Assembly: GCA_030549495.1 (NCBI GenBank)
Contig: JAUIRK010000397.1
Coordinates: 62,001-126,000, forward strand
Length of the DNA stretch: 64,000 nucleotides
Source of the DNA: Nectonema munidae
Taxonomy: Eukaryota; Nematomorpha; Nectonematoida; Nectonematidae
Direction: 5' to 3'
Part shown: positions 45,501 to 59,500 of the stretch, in pieces
Numbering within the stretch: position 1 is the first letter of the stretch
Layout of the letters: each line of letters opens with the position of its first letter
Position numbers and translations under genes: made by a program
The notes under the pieces: model-generated
The model's input: the letters and a program-made list of their open reading frames with translations, nothing else
Told to the model about the DNA's origin: nothing
The model's database searches: none

Positions 45501-48500
45501 CATGATTTTTCCTAAAAGAGGCTTGTTTATTGAAGCGTTTGGTACTAACCAAACAAAACTATACACTTCATTTATAAAAAAATTGATAAATTCTCATAAT
45601 TTTTTTATAATAAATATGAATGTATATTTTCATAAAAGTAAAATTCTGACTCCTCTTTTTAGTCTACGGAACCAAGTAAATTGGATTAGTGTGATCTACT
45701 CTTTTCAAATTTTATACCTATATTTTTTGTCATAATAACGCTTTACAATGTCCAAATAAAAATCAAAATTACTACCGGAGCCAACTATAGCGGCAACATT
45801 TATGGTATTACCGGCTCCTGCTCCGAAACTAAGTGGAATAATCTCGGGTCCAACCATATCTCAAAGTGAGGATAAAGTTCTCAATTGCCTTGAATGGTAT
45901 GCAGACAAATTAATCATTTCTAAATGTTGAAGAGCAGATGTCAACGGTTTTGGAATTAATTATTTTTTTACGTTCATTTTTATCATTTGTTCTTTATTTA
46001 TTTCTCTTTAGTTTATTTAAGTTAAGATTAACATAAGAATTGTGTGTCACGTTCGCATCCATCCTTACGGATAGTATCATTATCACGCCAGAAATGCTAC
46101 GACCAGGATCTACTAGGGCTTTCCATTCCACTAAAAAACTTTAGAGTGACCTTTTGTACTGCACATCTATGCTTTGATATAAACTAGTTTACAAAAATAT
46201 ATATACTATTTTAGTTCTATTTGTCCTTTTCCATTTCTAACTAAACAATTACATGTGTTTTTGAAATAATATTTAGTCAATTAAAAAGATATTACCAAAT
46301 AAAGAAAAAAATTATTGACAAAAAATAAAATTTGTAATAATTGAATTAGAAAATTTAATATAAAAATAATTTTAAAATATCAAAAAAGAGTTTAAATAAA
46401 AATGACACATGCCAAAACAATATAAACACAAAATCAAAAAATTGAATTGCAAAAAGACCAAATAGTGATGCAAACCAAATAAAATCACAAAAAGACCAAA
46501 TAGAATTGTAAAAAGAACAAACAGAATTGCAAAAATACCATATAGAATTACAAAAGGACAGCTTAGAATTAAAAATGCTATATTTTATCTTGATATCTAG
46601 TGTTAACTTGACTTCTAAAAAAGACAGAACCGAGTCGCCATAGCACTAAACTAACCGCAAAAACTTTTGAATTCTTCAGAAAAAGAAAATCAGGATAAAA
46701 AACCTGCAGCACGGAATGTAGCTTACATTCCAAATTGCAAACGATATCCAAGATTCATTCACCGCCACACTGTAAAGTATATTTTTTTTCTTTGGCTCAC
46801 TTTTTTACTGTTTTCGCTTTTGCATATAGCGTGCTTGTTTATATCGATTATTTTTTTTATATAGATCTCCACACTTCCAACATCTATAAAGGACGTAAAC
46901 TTTAATTTTTTAAATAATATTTTATCGGAACGGACTGGACTATCAAACTTTGTTTACTAACAGTTCATCTTATTAAGTATACCTATTAAAATTGTTTCCT
47001 ATATTTACAAATATAATTTCATCTTTTTTTGAAAAAAAATTACAGATTCAAATCTAAAAATCGAATTTTTAAAAATTTTAATTAGTTTGAATACTATATC
47101 TAAAAAATATTGATGTTAAATTTCCTGGTTTTCATTCTTTTGAAATTTGGCTTTATATTGCAAAAAAGTTTAAAGAAAGACAAAGTCGATACATATTTAA
47201 TTATGAGACTTTTTTTTTGATGTAGACAAATATTGATCTGTGTTCGACCTCATTATAAATGCATTAAATGTAAATGAGTATGCAAAAATTGTTAAAAATT
47301 CATGAAATTCATGACTTTTTGTTCCTTTACACAATTATTTACTGAATTTCTGAACCAGCTTAGCCGTTAGCATTATTAAAAATACAATCGTGTTTGTTAT
47401 GACATTATTTGTGTTGTTAACCCCTTGATCTACACCATCTCATTATCAGTGTAATTAATCATTCAAATAAGCTATTCACAAATGTATTGGCTTGAGTGTG
47501 TATGGATGTGAGGGCAGTTGAAAAGATGGTGTGTGTCATGTGTGTGTTGATTACAAAGTGGACAGCGCGAATTCGTGTGTGTTTTGGGATCGATTTTATG
47601 AAGATACTCACGAAGTAACTTTGATTTATTTGCTTTAAGTTGTGCAAGTGTGTGTCTCGTTTTAATGAGTAGTTTTGTTCTGTTGGATCAATTTTTGGAG
47701 GACAAATATTTATTTTATTTAGCTTAAATGTTAAGAGATGGTTTGTTTCTGCTTGTGTATGAATTACCTTATTAATGGTTGCTTGTTTTTAGCAATCTTC
47801 TCTGTTTTGACATGTGTTGTAGAGAATGAGATTGTTGTTTTCAAATATCGTCTTTTTCATGTGTCTTTGTGGTTTTTTGGCCTGGTAAAAGTCGTTGAGT
47901 GGATCTTTAGTTTGATGCATGTAAGTTATTGTCTTCTTTAACACTGGAAAGAGAATGTGGTCAAAATGACCGCTGTTTTAAATTTAAAAACTAAAAATTT
48001 TTTAACCATGAAATAAAATCTCGTATGCATTTGCTATAGATTCATATCCGTACGAATGAATTAGAAAGCAAAACATGCGGATTAACGCGACACAACTGTA
48101 TATTTATCTTTCTGGACAAGGTTGAACTTGGCGAGACAAATTTTATCAATCTTTTAAGTGCTACTATTGCAAAAGAAAGAGACGTCAATATCATTAGACA
48201 ATATGTTAACGATTATTATGAAGATAAGTACACATAAATAGGCATTTTAAAGAAGTGATATCGTAATACGGAGCGACTCCATGACAAAAATGATCAGCAT
48301 ATAAAGACGCGCTACATGCTCCTTTTAAAGTTGTGGAAACAAAATTTCGGAGACATTGATTTCCATTAGTGATGGGTCGATACTAGAGTTCTGTACGATT
48401 CTGATTACGATAGCGATTTTTTTTATTTTGAAACTTTATAATGACCAGCAATACCCTAAATTGAAGTGAAGAAATTTCGCATCTCACAGAAGTTCTATTC

Positions 48501-51500
48501 TCATCTGACGAAAGCTGTGGCATTGCGTCGACACTTTTTGACGAAAAGAACCAATAATTGCGACGCAACTATTAAAAACAAAGACTCAATTTTTGAATTC
48601 ATTTTCCTTAATAAGTATATTTAATGTTAATGGAGAGAATGATGACAAAACGAAGTGTCAATGATTTCAAGTAAGATTGTTTAGTAAGGACGCATAATCA
48701 TTTAAATAATAATAATATATAACGCAAAAAATATTTTATCAGAAAATCATAAACATTTGATAATGGAAAATTTTATAAATACTTATTTTTAAGTAAAAGT
48801 TTTTCAAACCGGGACATTTTTATTTTTAAAAGGGACACGAATGTGAAATCTGAACTGTCACGGTCAAACCTTGGCGTATGGCCAGCTTAACACCTCTTTG
48901 AAGTGTAGAGTTAAGATAAGCAATCATTTATTGCTTTTCAATCATGCATTGTATGTTGTCTATGCATTCATTCATGTTACTATGATGTAGATTGTAGATT
49001 ATTATACAAATCAAGCAGAAAGCTTATTCTAAATAGCGTTTACGTGTCAAACACGTAGAGTCCAAAAAATAAAGCTTATCAATGTAGGTAAAATTGAACA
49101 TCTAAATTTCAATTAGAAACCTATTATTTGTCGTTTTAATGACTTCATTGAAATAACTTTTAACATTTTATATTTCAGTATTATTTGACATATTGATCAA
49201 AGGAAGAATTTTGCTTGCCTTATGAATTAATGTTTTCGATATAACCGCACTTCATGGCAAAGAGATCATTTCCCGTGAAAATCTTTTTCTATTTAGAGGA
49301 TCAGAATTTTATAGACTCTTTAGGCATAGACTCGTGTTATAGCGACGCATGCCTGTATATATTTTTTCTTAAGTTGTAATTTTGGTGTTAGACTCTATAA
49401 AAATGATAGTTTGAATGGACATTGTGAACCATTGAAGATTCGTTTGTAGATTTTTATTCGTAACTATGCTACAGTGTAATTAGCATAATTCTAATAAAAA
49501 GTGTACTTACATTTATTTTTTTCAAAGATTTTTATGATTTAACATAATTTTTTCCATTTAAGTTGGAATGTTTAACGGAGTTATATCTGTACAAAAATAG
49601 ACTCACTCAATTACCATGTGTGATAGCGGACTTGAAGGATTTACAGATTTTAGCGATCAGTGAAAATTTTCTCACCACTCTTCCCGACTCCATAAAAGAT
49701 ATGACAAATTTAAGAGTCTTAGACATACGCCATAATAAATTCAACGAGGTATCTTTTTGACATTTTTATTACTGGAATTGTGTACACTTCCATTTATTCA
49801 TTATTATGAAATATAAAATGCCATGCATCACACAAAAAGCAAAAGGCGGCTATCACTTATAAGAAAGAAGATAGCATGTGTGCACATGTCTTTTCATACG
49901 TGTTATGGCAAAATAAGATGATTCTACATGTGAAACTTTAGTTTACTGAGAAAGCGTTCGTTACGATCATCCAAATGAAAGAAAATAAAAAATAATATAT
50001 AAATTTTAGTATTAAATATATCATCTATAAGTGAATTTTGAATGTTATTTATTTAATGTAGAAATATCAAACATTTCTTACTTCTCCTGATTAATCGCAA
50101 TCATCTAGGCAAACTTTCTAAATAAAAATCTTAAGAAGTAATTAGTAAAATATTTAAGAATAAAAGTTAAGAAGTGAATTGATAACAAACCTAAAAAAAT
50201 CATCGAGAAAGATTCCAACTTAAAAAGCCAGTACTCGGTAGCCAACTGCAACATGCGATGTCCGTTGAGTAAAATGGGTGCATGTCTACGTATAAACTTT
50301 GAAATATTCTACATTTTCCGGAGCGTCTTTCCTAATTTCAACATCCTTAAAGTTTAGTTGATGTAGCTTCATTTTTGAGTGATTGATGATGAACACTTGA
50401 AAAACTGCAACCCTATCCCTCTATTTCTTCTACTTTCACCATTATATTTTTTGATTAGATTTATAATACATATCTATTGAAGAAGCTTGTGGATGTTATC
50501 ATTTCATCGCATGTGACTGTCTGAAGTCAGAGTAATGTAGTTAAACTTTAATAACTTGTAAGAATGAAAAGGTACGCGTTGTTACTTTGTCTTTCAATCT
50601 GAAGGAAATGAAAATTTTATAATTAAAGTATCATTAGCACATACAGACTCAGAAATTACTCAAATTAAAAAAAAATATATATGAAAGGAAATAAAAACAT
50701 AGCTAGATAATAATATCGAACATAGCACAGCTAAAAGTATAGAAAACCATACAAAGAAAGTAACATTGTCTCTATTAGATACACCTGATAGACTCCAAAA
50801 TCTTCTCTTTCAAGAGCACGGTTCTATCAAATACTGATTTTTTATTAGTCGAATAGAATTTCCTTACGAATACAACTATTTTTCTGATTCAAAAAATACA
50901 GATATATTCCATCCACGCCTGCTTAATCATGACCAACATATATTTAAAACACGTTACATTTATAAATGCTTATCATGCATGTTTGTGTCTTCATTTACAA
51001 AAGCCAGTATTGAATCTTCCTTATTTGTAAATTTTAGATTCCAGATGTTGTTTTCCAAGTAACTTCATTAACCACCATTTATGCAAGATTTAATCGCTTA
51101 AAAGTTATCTCGGAGAAAATTTCCAACTTACAAGTAAAGCTTTCTTTTACTCCTTCTTTCATATTTTGTGTCCATAGCGTTGTTAATCCATTTTATCGCA
51201 TTCTCGCTTTCTATCTACGCGCAAATTTTCTTGATTATATGCTACTTTTATGTCGAGTTAATTTTTCTAGTTTTCTTTTTCTGGAAGAAAATGATTTAAA
51301 ACAAAATTTATTTAGCGACTGAGAGAGTATATTGGAAAAAATGTTTTCAAATTACTATCGTTTATTGATTGAATGCTGACTAGTGTTTCTCAAAATCTAT
51401 GCCTTTATTCTATTGTGGCCAATACTTCTGAACTGCCTTCCACATTAAGGTCACCACCATAAAGTTTAGTGGGAATTTAAATGCGATTGGATAAAAAATT

Positions 51501-53000
51501 TGAATAAAGTTACGTACGTACTACGTAGCACATGTGGCGTCAGGTAAGCGTCTTTTAGATATAATTTCCTTGAAAATAATTTGCTTCGACTGAGATTTGA
51601 ATGCAGACCTCTAAACCCATGGTTGTGGAGTCAGTGGAGCCACACCTTTTGAGAAGGAGTCAAATGTGTAAAGGATTAATATATGTTAGTTTAAAAAAAA
51701 TTCATAGACACTCTTTTTAGTTTGCACTTTGCACCGTTGCAAAAACGCAACATAAAAATGTTTGCCATTTTAGTCCAAGCCTTGCATTTTTGCAACTCAT
51801 CATAGAAAAAGGCTGAAAAATTGAATAAAATTAAAGAATAAACTTTTTTACTTTACGTTAAAATTAGTTTGGAAATGAGCAAAACTCAGTTTATGAGTAA
51901 AAAGTTTTTAGGAAAATTTTTTTTAAAGCAATTACTTTTGGAAAAAAATTTCGGTAAATTCAGTTTATGAATCGTATTGTTTTGACTTAGATAAAAAGGT
52001 TATAGACAATAATTTGAAAATCTTTTTGAAGACAGTGCAAGAAAGACACTAAACTACAAATACAAACCAATAGAACATTCTAATAAATTTTGTTGAAGAA
52101 AAATAGATCAAACATTTTGCTTGCAACACAATAAAATTTAAAAAATCTTTCATTGACAATCTAAAATTGACATTCACAAACGGCCTTTAAAAATGGTACT
52201 TCTCATCACACTTTTTTGAGATTTATAATATTCCGTGTCGCGAAATATTTTTCTGATTCAATTTAGGGTCATATACAAGCCTGGGCTTGAAAAATATAAA
52301 TTGATTTAACTTCTACAAATATATTTTTTAAAGGATGTTAAATTTGTTGTTTTTTGAATGTAGAATCTGGCAAATATTTGTTTTCGAGAAAATAAACTAA
52401 AAAATCTTCCGCCTGCAATTGGAAAATTAAGCAAACTATCTTGTTTAGACGTTTCGAGTAATCAACTTACCAGTCTTCCAGAAGGTAATATTTCAAATAT
52501 CTTATAGGTGATTTTATCTTTTTATAATAGAGTTGAGCCCGCGCAAGTGTAAAAATTTGCCCACATCCCTTCATTTTATAATTTCCACACGCAATAAAAG
52601 AAATAAAATGCCCGCAACCGCCCCACACTTAAAATTTTTAATAAACTCGCGCCATTCCCGTAATTTTAAATCTATTTTTTAAATGGTACTGTTTTTATAC
52701 ATTAAAATTTTATAATATTAGATTTAAAATAAAATTATATTATTTATGGCGATCTTTAAAAATACAATAGCATTGACGATTTGGCTTTTTAATTTTTTCT
52801 CCCTAGAAGAAAAACCCATAAGTTCCCCCCCCACTATTTTGTCTCCCTTCTTTTCTCCTATTTTTTTTCCCCTCCCCCTCATTTTTTTGGGGGGGCCCCC
52901 CGCCGAGAGTGATTTTTGGGGGAATAAGTAAAGGGGGGGGGAGGGGGGGTTCTCCCCAAAAACCTTTTTTTTTTTTTTACACACCCCCCATTTGGGGGGG

Positions 53001-53033
<33 letters not shown>

Positions 53034-53270
53034 TTTTCCCCTCCTCTTTATTTTTTTTTTTAATCTCGCAAGCGGGGGTTTTTTTTTTTTGTTTTCTTTT
53101 TTATTTGGTTGGGGGGGGGGGGGGGGGGGTTTTTTTTTTTTTTTTTTTCTCTTCTTTTTTTTTCTCTTTTTTTTTTGGGGGGAGAAAAGAAAAAAATATT
53201 TTTGTGTTTTTTTTAAAAATGGTTTGGATTTTTTTTTGTAATTGGTTTTTTTTTTTTTTATTTTGTTTTC

Positions 53271-53303
<33 letters not shown>

Positions 53304-53335
53304 GAAAAAAAATTTTTTATTTTTTTTTTTTTTAT

Positions 53336-53374
<39 letters not shown>

Positions 53375-53508
53375 ATTAAAAATAATAAAAAAAAAAAATT
53401 TTATTTGTTTTTTTTAATTTAATTTAAATTTTTAATATAATATTTTTTTTTTTTTTGTTTTTTTTTTTTGGTGTTTTATTTTAAATTTTTTTTTTTTTTT
53501 TTTTTTTT

Positions 53509-53556
<48 letters not shown>

Positions 53557-56500
53557 AATTTTTTTTTTTTTTTTAAAAAAAAAAATTATTTTTTTTTTTT
53601 TTATTTATTTTTTTTTTTTTTTTTATTATTATAGAGTTCAAGATATTTATTGCAACTTTTTATCCCTATTTCTTTGCCCTAATAGTTAAAAGTATATTTC
53701 CTTAATTTTTCATGGAATAATGAAATCTCTTCAATGACTCCATTCTTCCACTGCTTTTGAAGTGTTTTGGCTAAGAATATATATTTGAGCTTTCAAGCCG
53801 AAAGATATCTATCTGCAAAGATCATCAAATTTTAGCTTTCATTTTTCAAAGAAGATGGCATATACTTTTCGCGATAGCATTATTATTAATGTTTCCTAGT
53901 TACTATGATAGCAATCATAGTAATGTGTTACATTTAATAAATTGGGTTATAGAAGTGTAAAAAGTTAATTAATTCATATAAATGTAATTTTTTCTTTGAA
54001 TATTTCATTGATTTAGAGCGTGTACGTATTTACTCAGTTCATCACATTCGTCATCTTACTTCATGTTCAGAAGTGGGTCAATGTTGATAATATACCATTA
54101 TTCGATATCAATTCTCACGTTTGATAACAATATACTCGCGTGGATTAAATCATGCAGTATCTCTTCTCTCCCTTTTGAATATTTTATGTAAGTGCTATGC
54201 CGCGAGGAGAAGTTGATTTTTATGGATCACTAAACGATTTTCCATTATAATTCAAAAATAGGATATCGAAATTTCGACATCTCATAATATTTTATACTTT
54301 TATGCTCTCCACAATTTTTATCTGTCTTCGGCTATGCCCGTACATCGACTTACCCGAGTGTTTTTACCGAAAACTTGCTAGTCTAGTCTATCTGCTCTTT
54401 ACTGTTCAATAGCTAACTATATGCATATTTGAATATGATGATGCATATATGAATCATGCATCATCGGCACAGATGATGATCCAGTAAGCTAGTGGGAACT
54501 AAAGCCATGCATCTTCCCACATATATCCAAACTTGCTAGTAAATATCTACAAATAACTTTTATTACTAATTTAAATCAGAATTATAATCGCATTTTGATA
54601 ATCAGAATTAGAATCTGAGTCAAAATTGTAATTAAAATATTCAGAGATTCACAATTAACCATGTCTTATAGAAAAATGTAAATGCCAAAGTGAACCAACC
54701 CTCTTAGCAACGTACAGGCCTTTCTTATATACTATTTTGTGTTGTCTCTTCTGGTCTTATCAGGCCACTAAAATATGCAGTAACCTTTGTACTTTCGACC
54801 ATGGTTTAAACTTTTAAAATTACAGGAGCCAACGATGTACTTTTTTTTTACAATTTTTTACCTATCTTTCCCATATAGTGCCCCCAAAAAATAAAAATCC
54901 TCTGTATAAAATTGCATCGAAAAAGAAATGAGGCAAATTGTCTTGGAAATTGGAAAAACATTTTGCTTAAAAAAAATTCACTTCACTAATTACAATTCCT
55001 TACTCGCTCCTGTGATTATATTATCTATAATATAATAGGGGCGTGAGTATGGTTGGTTAGATGCTGGATTCGATAACTCAAGGTCTTGGGTTTGATCCTA
55101 CATCAAGCTTGCTTTGGCATAGTGACAGATGCTCCTACTCGACATCTTCTAAACATAATATTAATGAAGTGAATATATATATACATTTTATGTGAAGCCT
55201 GAGTTTTATTTTTTGTGGGTTGGTAAAGGTAAAGATACCTTAGGGTTTTTTCATCGAAAAGGCACAATTGCACCGCTTGTATCGAACTATGAGGAAAGTA
55301 GGCTTGATGGGGGATCGAACCCAGGACCTTGAGTTATCGAAACCCGGTATGTAACCAACCTTACTCACGCCCCTTATGTGGGTTTGAATGAAAGTTTGTC
55401 AACGTTGAGTGGGTAACTTTGTGTGTTGCTCGAAAAACGCTAAAGAGCTCCTTAACATTCCATCGCATAACCTTTTTTGTTGTGCTTTTTCGTTCCAGCT
55501 TCGTGTGTGTGTGTGCTGTATAACCTTTCTTTATTATATAGAATTGTCCGATTGTTCCGAGTTAATTTCTCTGGATCTGAGACACAATGAGCTCACGCAC
55601 CTGCCTGAAAGCATAGGCAAACTCAACAAGCTCATTCGTCTGGGCCTAAGGTATGTCAATTTTTCAACTATCGAATCAAGACACACAGTTAACGATGAAA
55701 ACGGACAAACCTTTTATCTTTTGGGCAAATAACGGTATTTCAAAAAAAAGCGCGCTTTCTAAAACTGTCAAGGCCTTGTTAAAAAATGTATATCTTATTT
55801 ATTATAACAGTTGTCTTCGCAAGTTTTAATATCTTAATCATTTTTCTATCGCCTTGAATTATACTGAAAACAAGGGGATAAGTCGACATTAGAGTTGGTC
55901 GAAAAATACTGCTGATACTCATCATACTTGTTTGCAGCAAACTTTAATGAAAAACACATGTTGGCTACAAGAGATCTATTGTATGTCTGCTTTTCTTCTG
56001 TTGTCATTTCAGTTATGTGATAGAGACTGAGTGTACGAACATCTTTACTACTACCCAATATCAAGTTTTCATTGTTTCTCACTCTTCATCATACATACTG
56101 TATAATTTTGTCTACTGTCTTACAATGCGTGGGCGCTTTTTCGTTTTGAGGTTTGTCTACTGTCTTACAAAATGCCAACAAACATGTGTTTTAGATTTGA
56201 TGTTTGTGTCTGACTAGGCGGATGCCTTTTTATGTGTCTCGCCTTTAATTTTTTCTGATCACAGAATGTATCAAGCATACGTGTTTTGATTGGCTCGTAA
56301 GAAAGGGACATCATACTTTCTATAGAAGACATCTATGAAAATACACAAATGCCTTGAAGATGTGTTTTCTATATTTTACAACATGAAAGAGGCATTTCCA
56401 AATCTTTTTACACTATATGCTGGTATGATTTCAAACAACTTTGATATGTGATAGAAAGTGTTGAATTTTTAAGGTTGCATCACTTTTGGTGTTTCAACAG

Positions 56501-59500
56501 CAGTTTGTGAAAGAGTGTTTTCAAATTTGAAAAGGGTTTTCACCCCAACAAGAAGTGCTTGCAATCAAGAAAGAAAAGAAGCTTTTGTTTTACTGTCCTT
56601 CATGAAGGATTATACTTCAGAAGTCACAAAAGAAGAATATATGCATGAGTTTAGTTTGAGAAAAAGACTAATCCTATTTTGAAATTAATATTTGATGAAA
56701 TTTTTGAGAATAAAAATTTTCCAGTTTATGACAAAAATTTAATAATGTGATTTGCCCCCCTTCAACATAACTCTAGCGACGGGTCTGCCTATAGGTGCCA
56801 CTTTTTTAATAAAATCGCCTGCGTTTATCAATGCATTTTAATACAAATCTTCTGATTTACATTAGATATCGTCTGATTCTACTGTTCGCAAACGGGTTAA
56901 GCTGTCAAAGTGACAGCAAATGAAATATTTTCATAAAATCCGATGTGATATAAATTTTGTTTATATCTTTTTTTGAGTCGATAAAAATATTTTTAACTTT
57001 GTTTACTTTTTTTTAGGTAGATAAATTATTTACATAAATAACTCCATATGTTTTTAACACTTAGTTTTTGAGCTTCATAGATAGTGACTCGTTTGGTCGA
57101 ATTTTTATTAGAAATAGCTCTAATTCATTTCAGTGGAAAAGTTCTCTTATCCCCGACTTGAGACGTGTAAGATGGAAGTTGTCTATCACTGAAGAATAAT
57201 CATCCTGATATCTTAGTTTGGAAACCTACAAATTTATGATAATGGAAATATGCTGAAAAGTTTGTATGAACTCAAAGATAAAATAAATTTTTCGCAATGT
57301 CAAAAAAAGGAAAATTTATATGACGCTTTTATAAAAAAATGTCGGCATATGCTAGTACGCGGTCGATATTGATGTTGATTCATTGGACATTTGAAGAATT
57401 TTGGGTAAAATATCATTCCATTTACCAGAAACTTGGAGAATAAGCTCTCCGATTGTTGATTTTTATTGATTGTAGGTTTTGCGGTCTTGTTGTATTAAAA
57501 ACAAAACAACGAAATCGACGTGTTGTCCAAAGCGATTTGTGTCGCTCACTTTCTTCCTTGAGGTCTAGAATTGTTAATCTTGTCAAAACTAAACAACAAC
57601 ACCCCTCTTTCATAACAATTTAAGTATTAAAAACATTTAGTTTTTCATAATCGTTGTAATTTATTTTTGTGTATGCATTCTAAAAAATGAGGTGCAATTA
57701 TAATGAAGAGTATCAATCATTACATTTCATTTACAGTGAATTCCATTTTTATAACGAAAAAATCATTCGTCCCTAGAAAACTCACCCACTATGGATTGTG
57801 ATGAAAATAATTTTTTTTACAATTTATGATGAAACCATTTCTAATTGTGAGGAGTTGAATAGATTAGCTTACTTTAGTAGACAAAAATTCAAATTTGGAA
57901 GATGTGATTGGTGTTGACGCTCATGAGTCTCCTCCGACGTCGATTGCTTTCTACTTGAAGAAAATATTGATTATGTTAATAAAAAAGAAGAAATGGCGAG
58001 TAGCGGCAGAAATTGGTTACAAAAGCTGAAGTTAGGAGACAAAAAGACACTTCGTTTATCTTGCTCTCAGCGGGAAAAATGGGAAAATAAATTATTTACT
58101 TCAAACTTGGAAAAAGAAACAAAAATAGATGATTTTTTCACAAAAAAGTTTAGTGTTTTAAATTAAACTTTGAAATGCCTTTTTCTTTTGAAGTTTTTTT
58201 CGTATACAATGAATTTCGGATATGACGAATTTTTATATCCGCCCCCCCTCCCGCTTTCACTCTATATTTTATATTTAAAGGAAGGAGCGCAAGAAATTTT
58301 TTTTTGTTATATCTAAACTTTTTTAAAATATGATTTTTTATATAGATCTTTAGTTCAATTTTTCATCTGCTTCATGCGGCATTCTATGTTAATTGAACCA
58401 GCCATTGTTTCCACATCTAACAATTAAAAAAAATGGTATACCTATAGAACTTGTTAAGACAATTTTGACGACGTTTATCTCATCTTCAAAAATCATGTGA
58501 TTCTCGAGATATAAACTCTCAAAGTGGGTTCAAAAGAGTCATTTTTGTAAAAATTGGGAATACTAAAAGCTGAAAATCTTTGCGACCGATGTAGTTACAG
58601 ACATTAATTTGGTAATTGAATGCTCTACAACGTCAGCATTTCAAAAAAATTAAAATGTCAATCAAAAAAGACCTTCAAATTGACCTTTGACCCTAAAAAG
58701 GTCATTTGACGTAGAAATTGATTTTTCTGCAACTTTGCCAAAAACTTTGTGCATGAGTGTAATGTGCAAAAAATTTTTTGGAGAAAATCGTATCTTATGC
58801 ACTACAGTAGTGCAGCGTATACCTAACCAAAATTAAGCAGACACACTCTTACACATACACACACACACTTAGAAGTCGCTGTTGCAAAATATTATGTATA
58901 CTTTTTTGCTTACTTTTCCTTTTAGCCTACTTTTATGTCCACAGGTAATATTTTTTGTTCCAGTAAAATAAACTTATCAAATTTCTTGATCCAAAATAAG
59001 ACAAGGGTGATATTAAAGCTTTATATTTGTATAAATATAAGTAAATAAATGAGATAAATGAAATCATACCCCTCCCCCTCTCGATGTAAGTTCACTATAT
59101 TTAATTAATAAATTTACATTTTGTAGGAACACAAAAATTCATTGTCTCAAGGCCATCAAGTTGAAGTGGGCTTATAATCGGCTTCAAACAGGCGATTGGA
59201 AAGAGTCTCCTTTATTTGACAAAATTCGCTTCTATAAAAGGGTTTTGTTTAGCATTATATGATAAGCAGTGGTGGTATCCTGGGTGTGTTATTGAAGTCA
59301 CCCTTCATACCAGTGAAATTCTGTTAACTTTCCTTCATCCATACGGGCCTGCAAATTCATTTTATATTCTTCACCCCATGATGAACTAATAATAGATTCT
59401 AACGATGTATTAATGATTGTTAGTCCAACCCCCATTACCGGGCGAACATATACATTGACAAAAACAAATGAACAAGGCTACAAAAAATTTAAATGACAGA

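Noticed and set aside
45750-45830. Another LP-containing candidate (KLLPEPTIAA) for the missing SHOC2 exon
   Set aside because: No splice acceptor precedes it and it does not align with SSIKE.
52724-53422. Open frames in SHOC2 intron 6
   Set aside because: Same run-rich artefact; no splice or domain support.
55409-55541. Upstream extension of the exon 7 open frame
   Set aside because: It is intron before the acceptor at 55540-55541; the residues do not resemble SHOC2 and exon 6 already joins at 55542 in phase.
55846-56217. Opposite-strand frames near the hAT fragment
   Set aside because: Neither matches a hAT domain; the only supported hAT coding sequence begins at 56473 on the plus strand.
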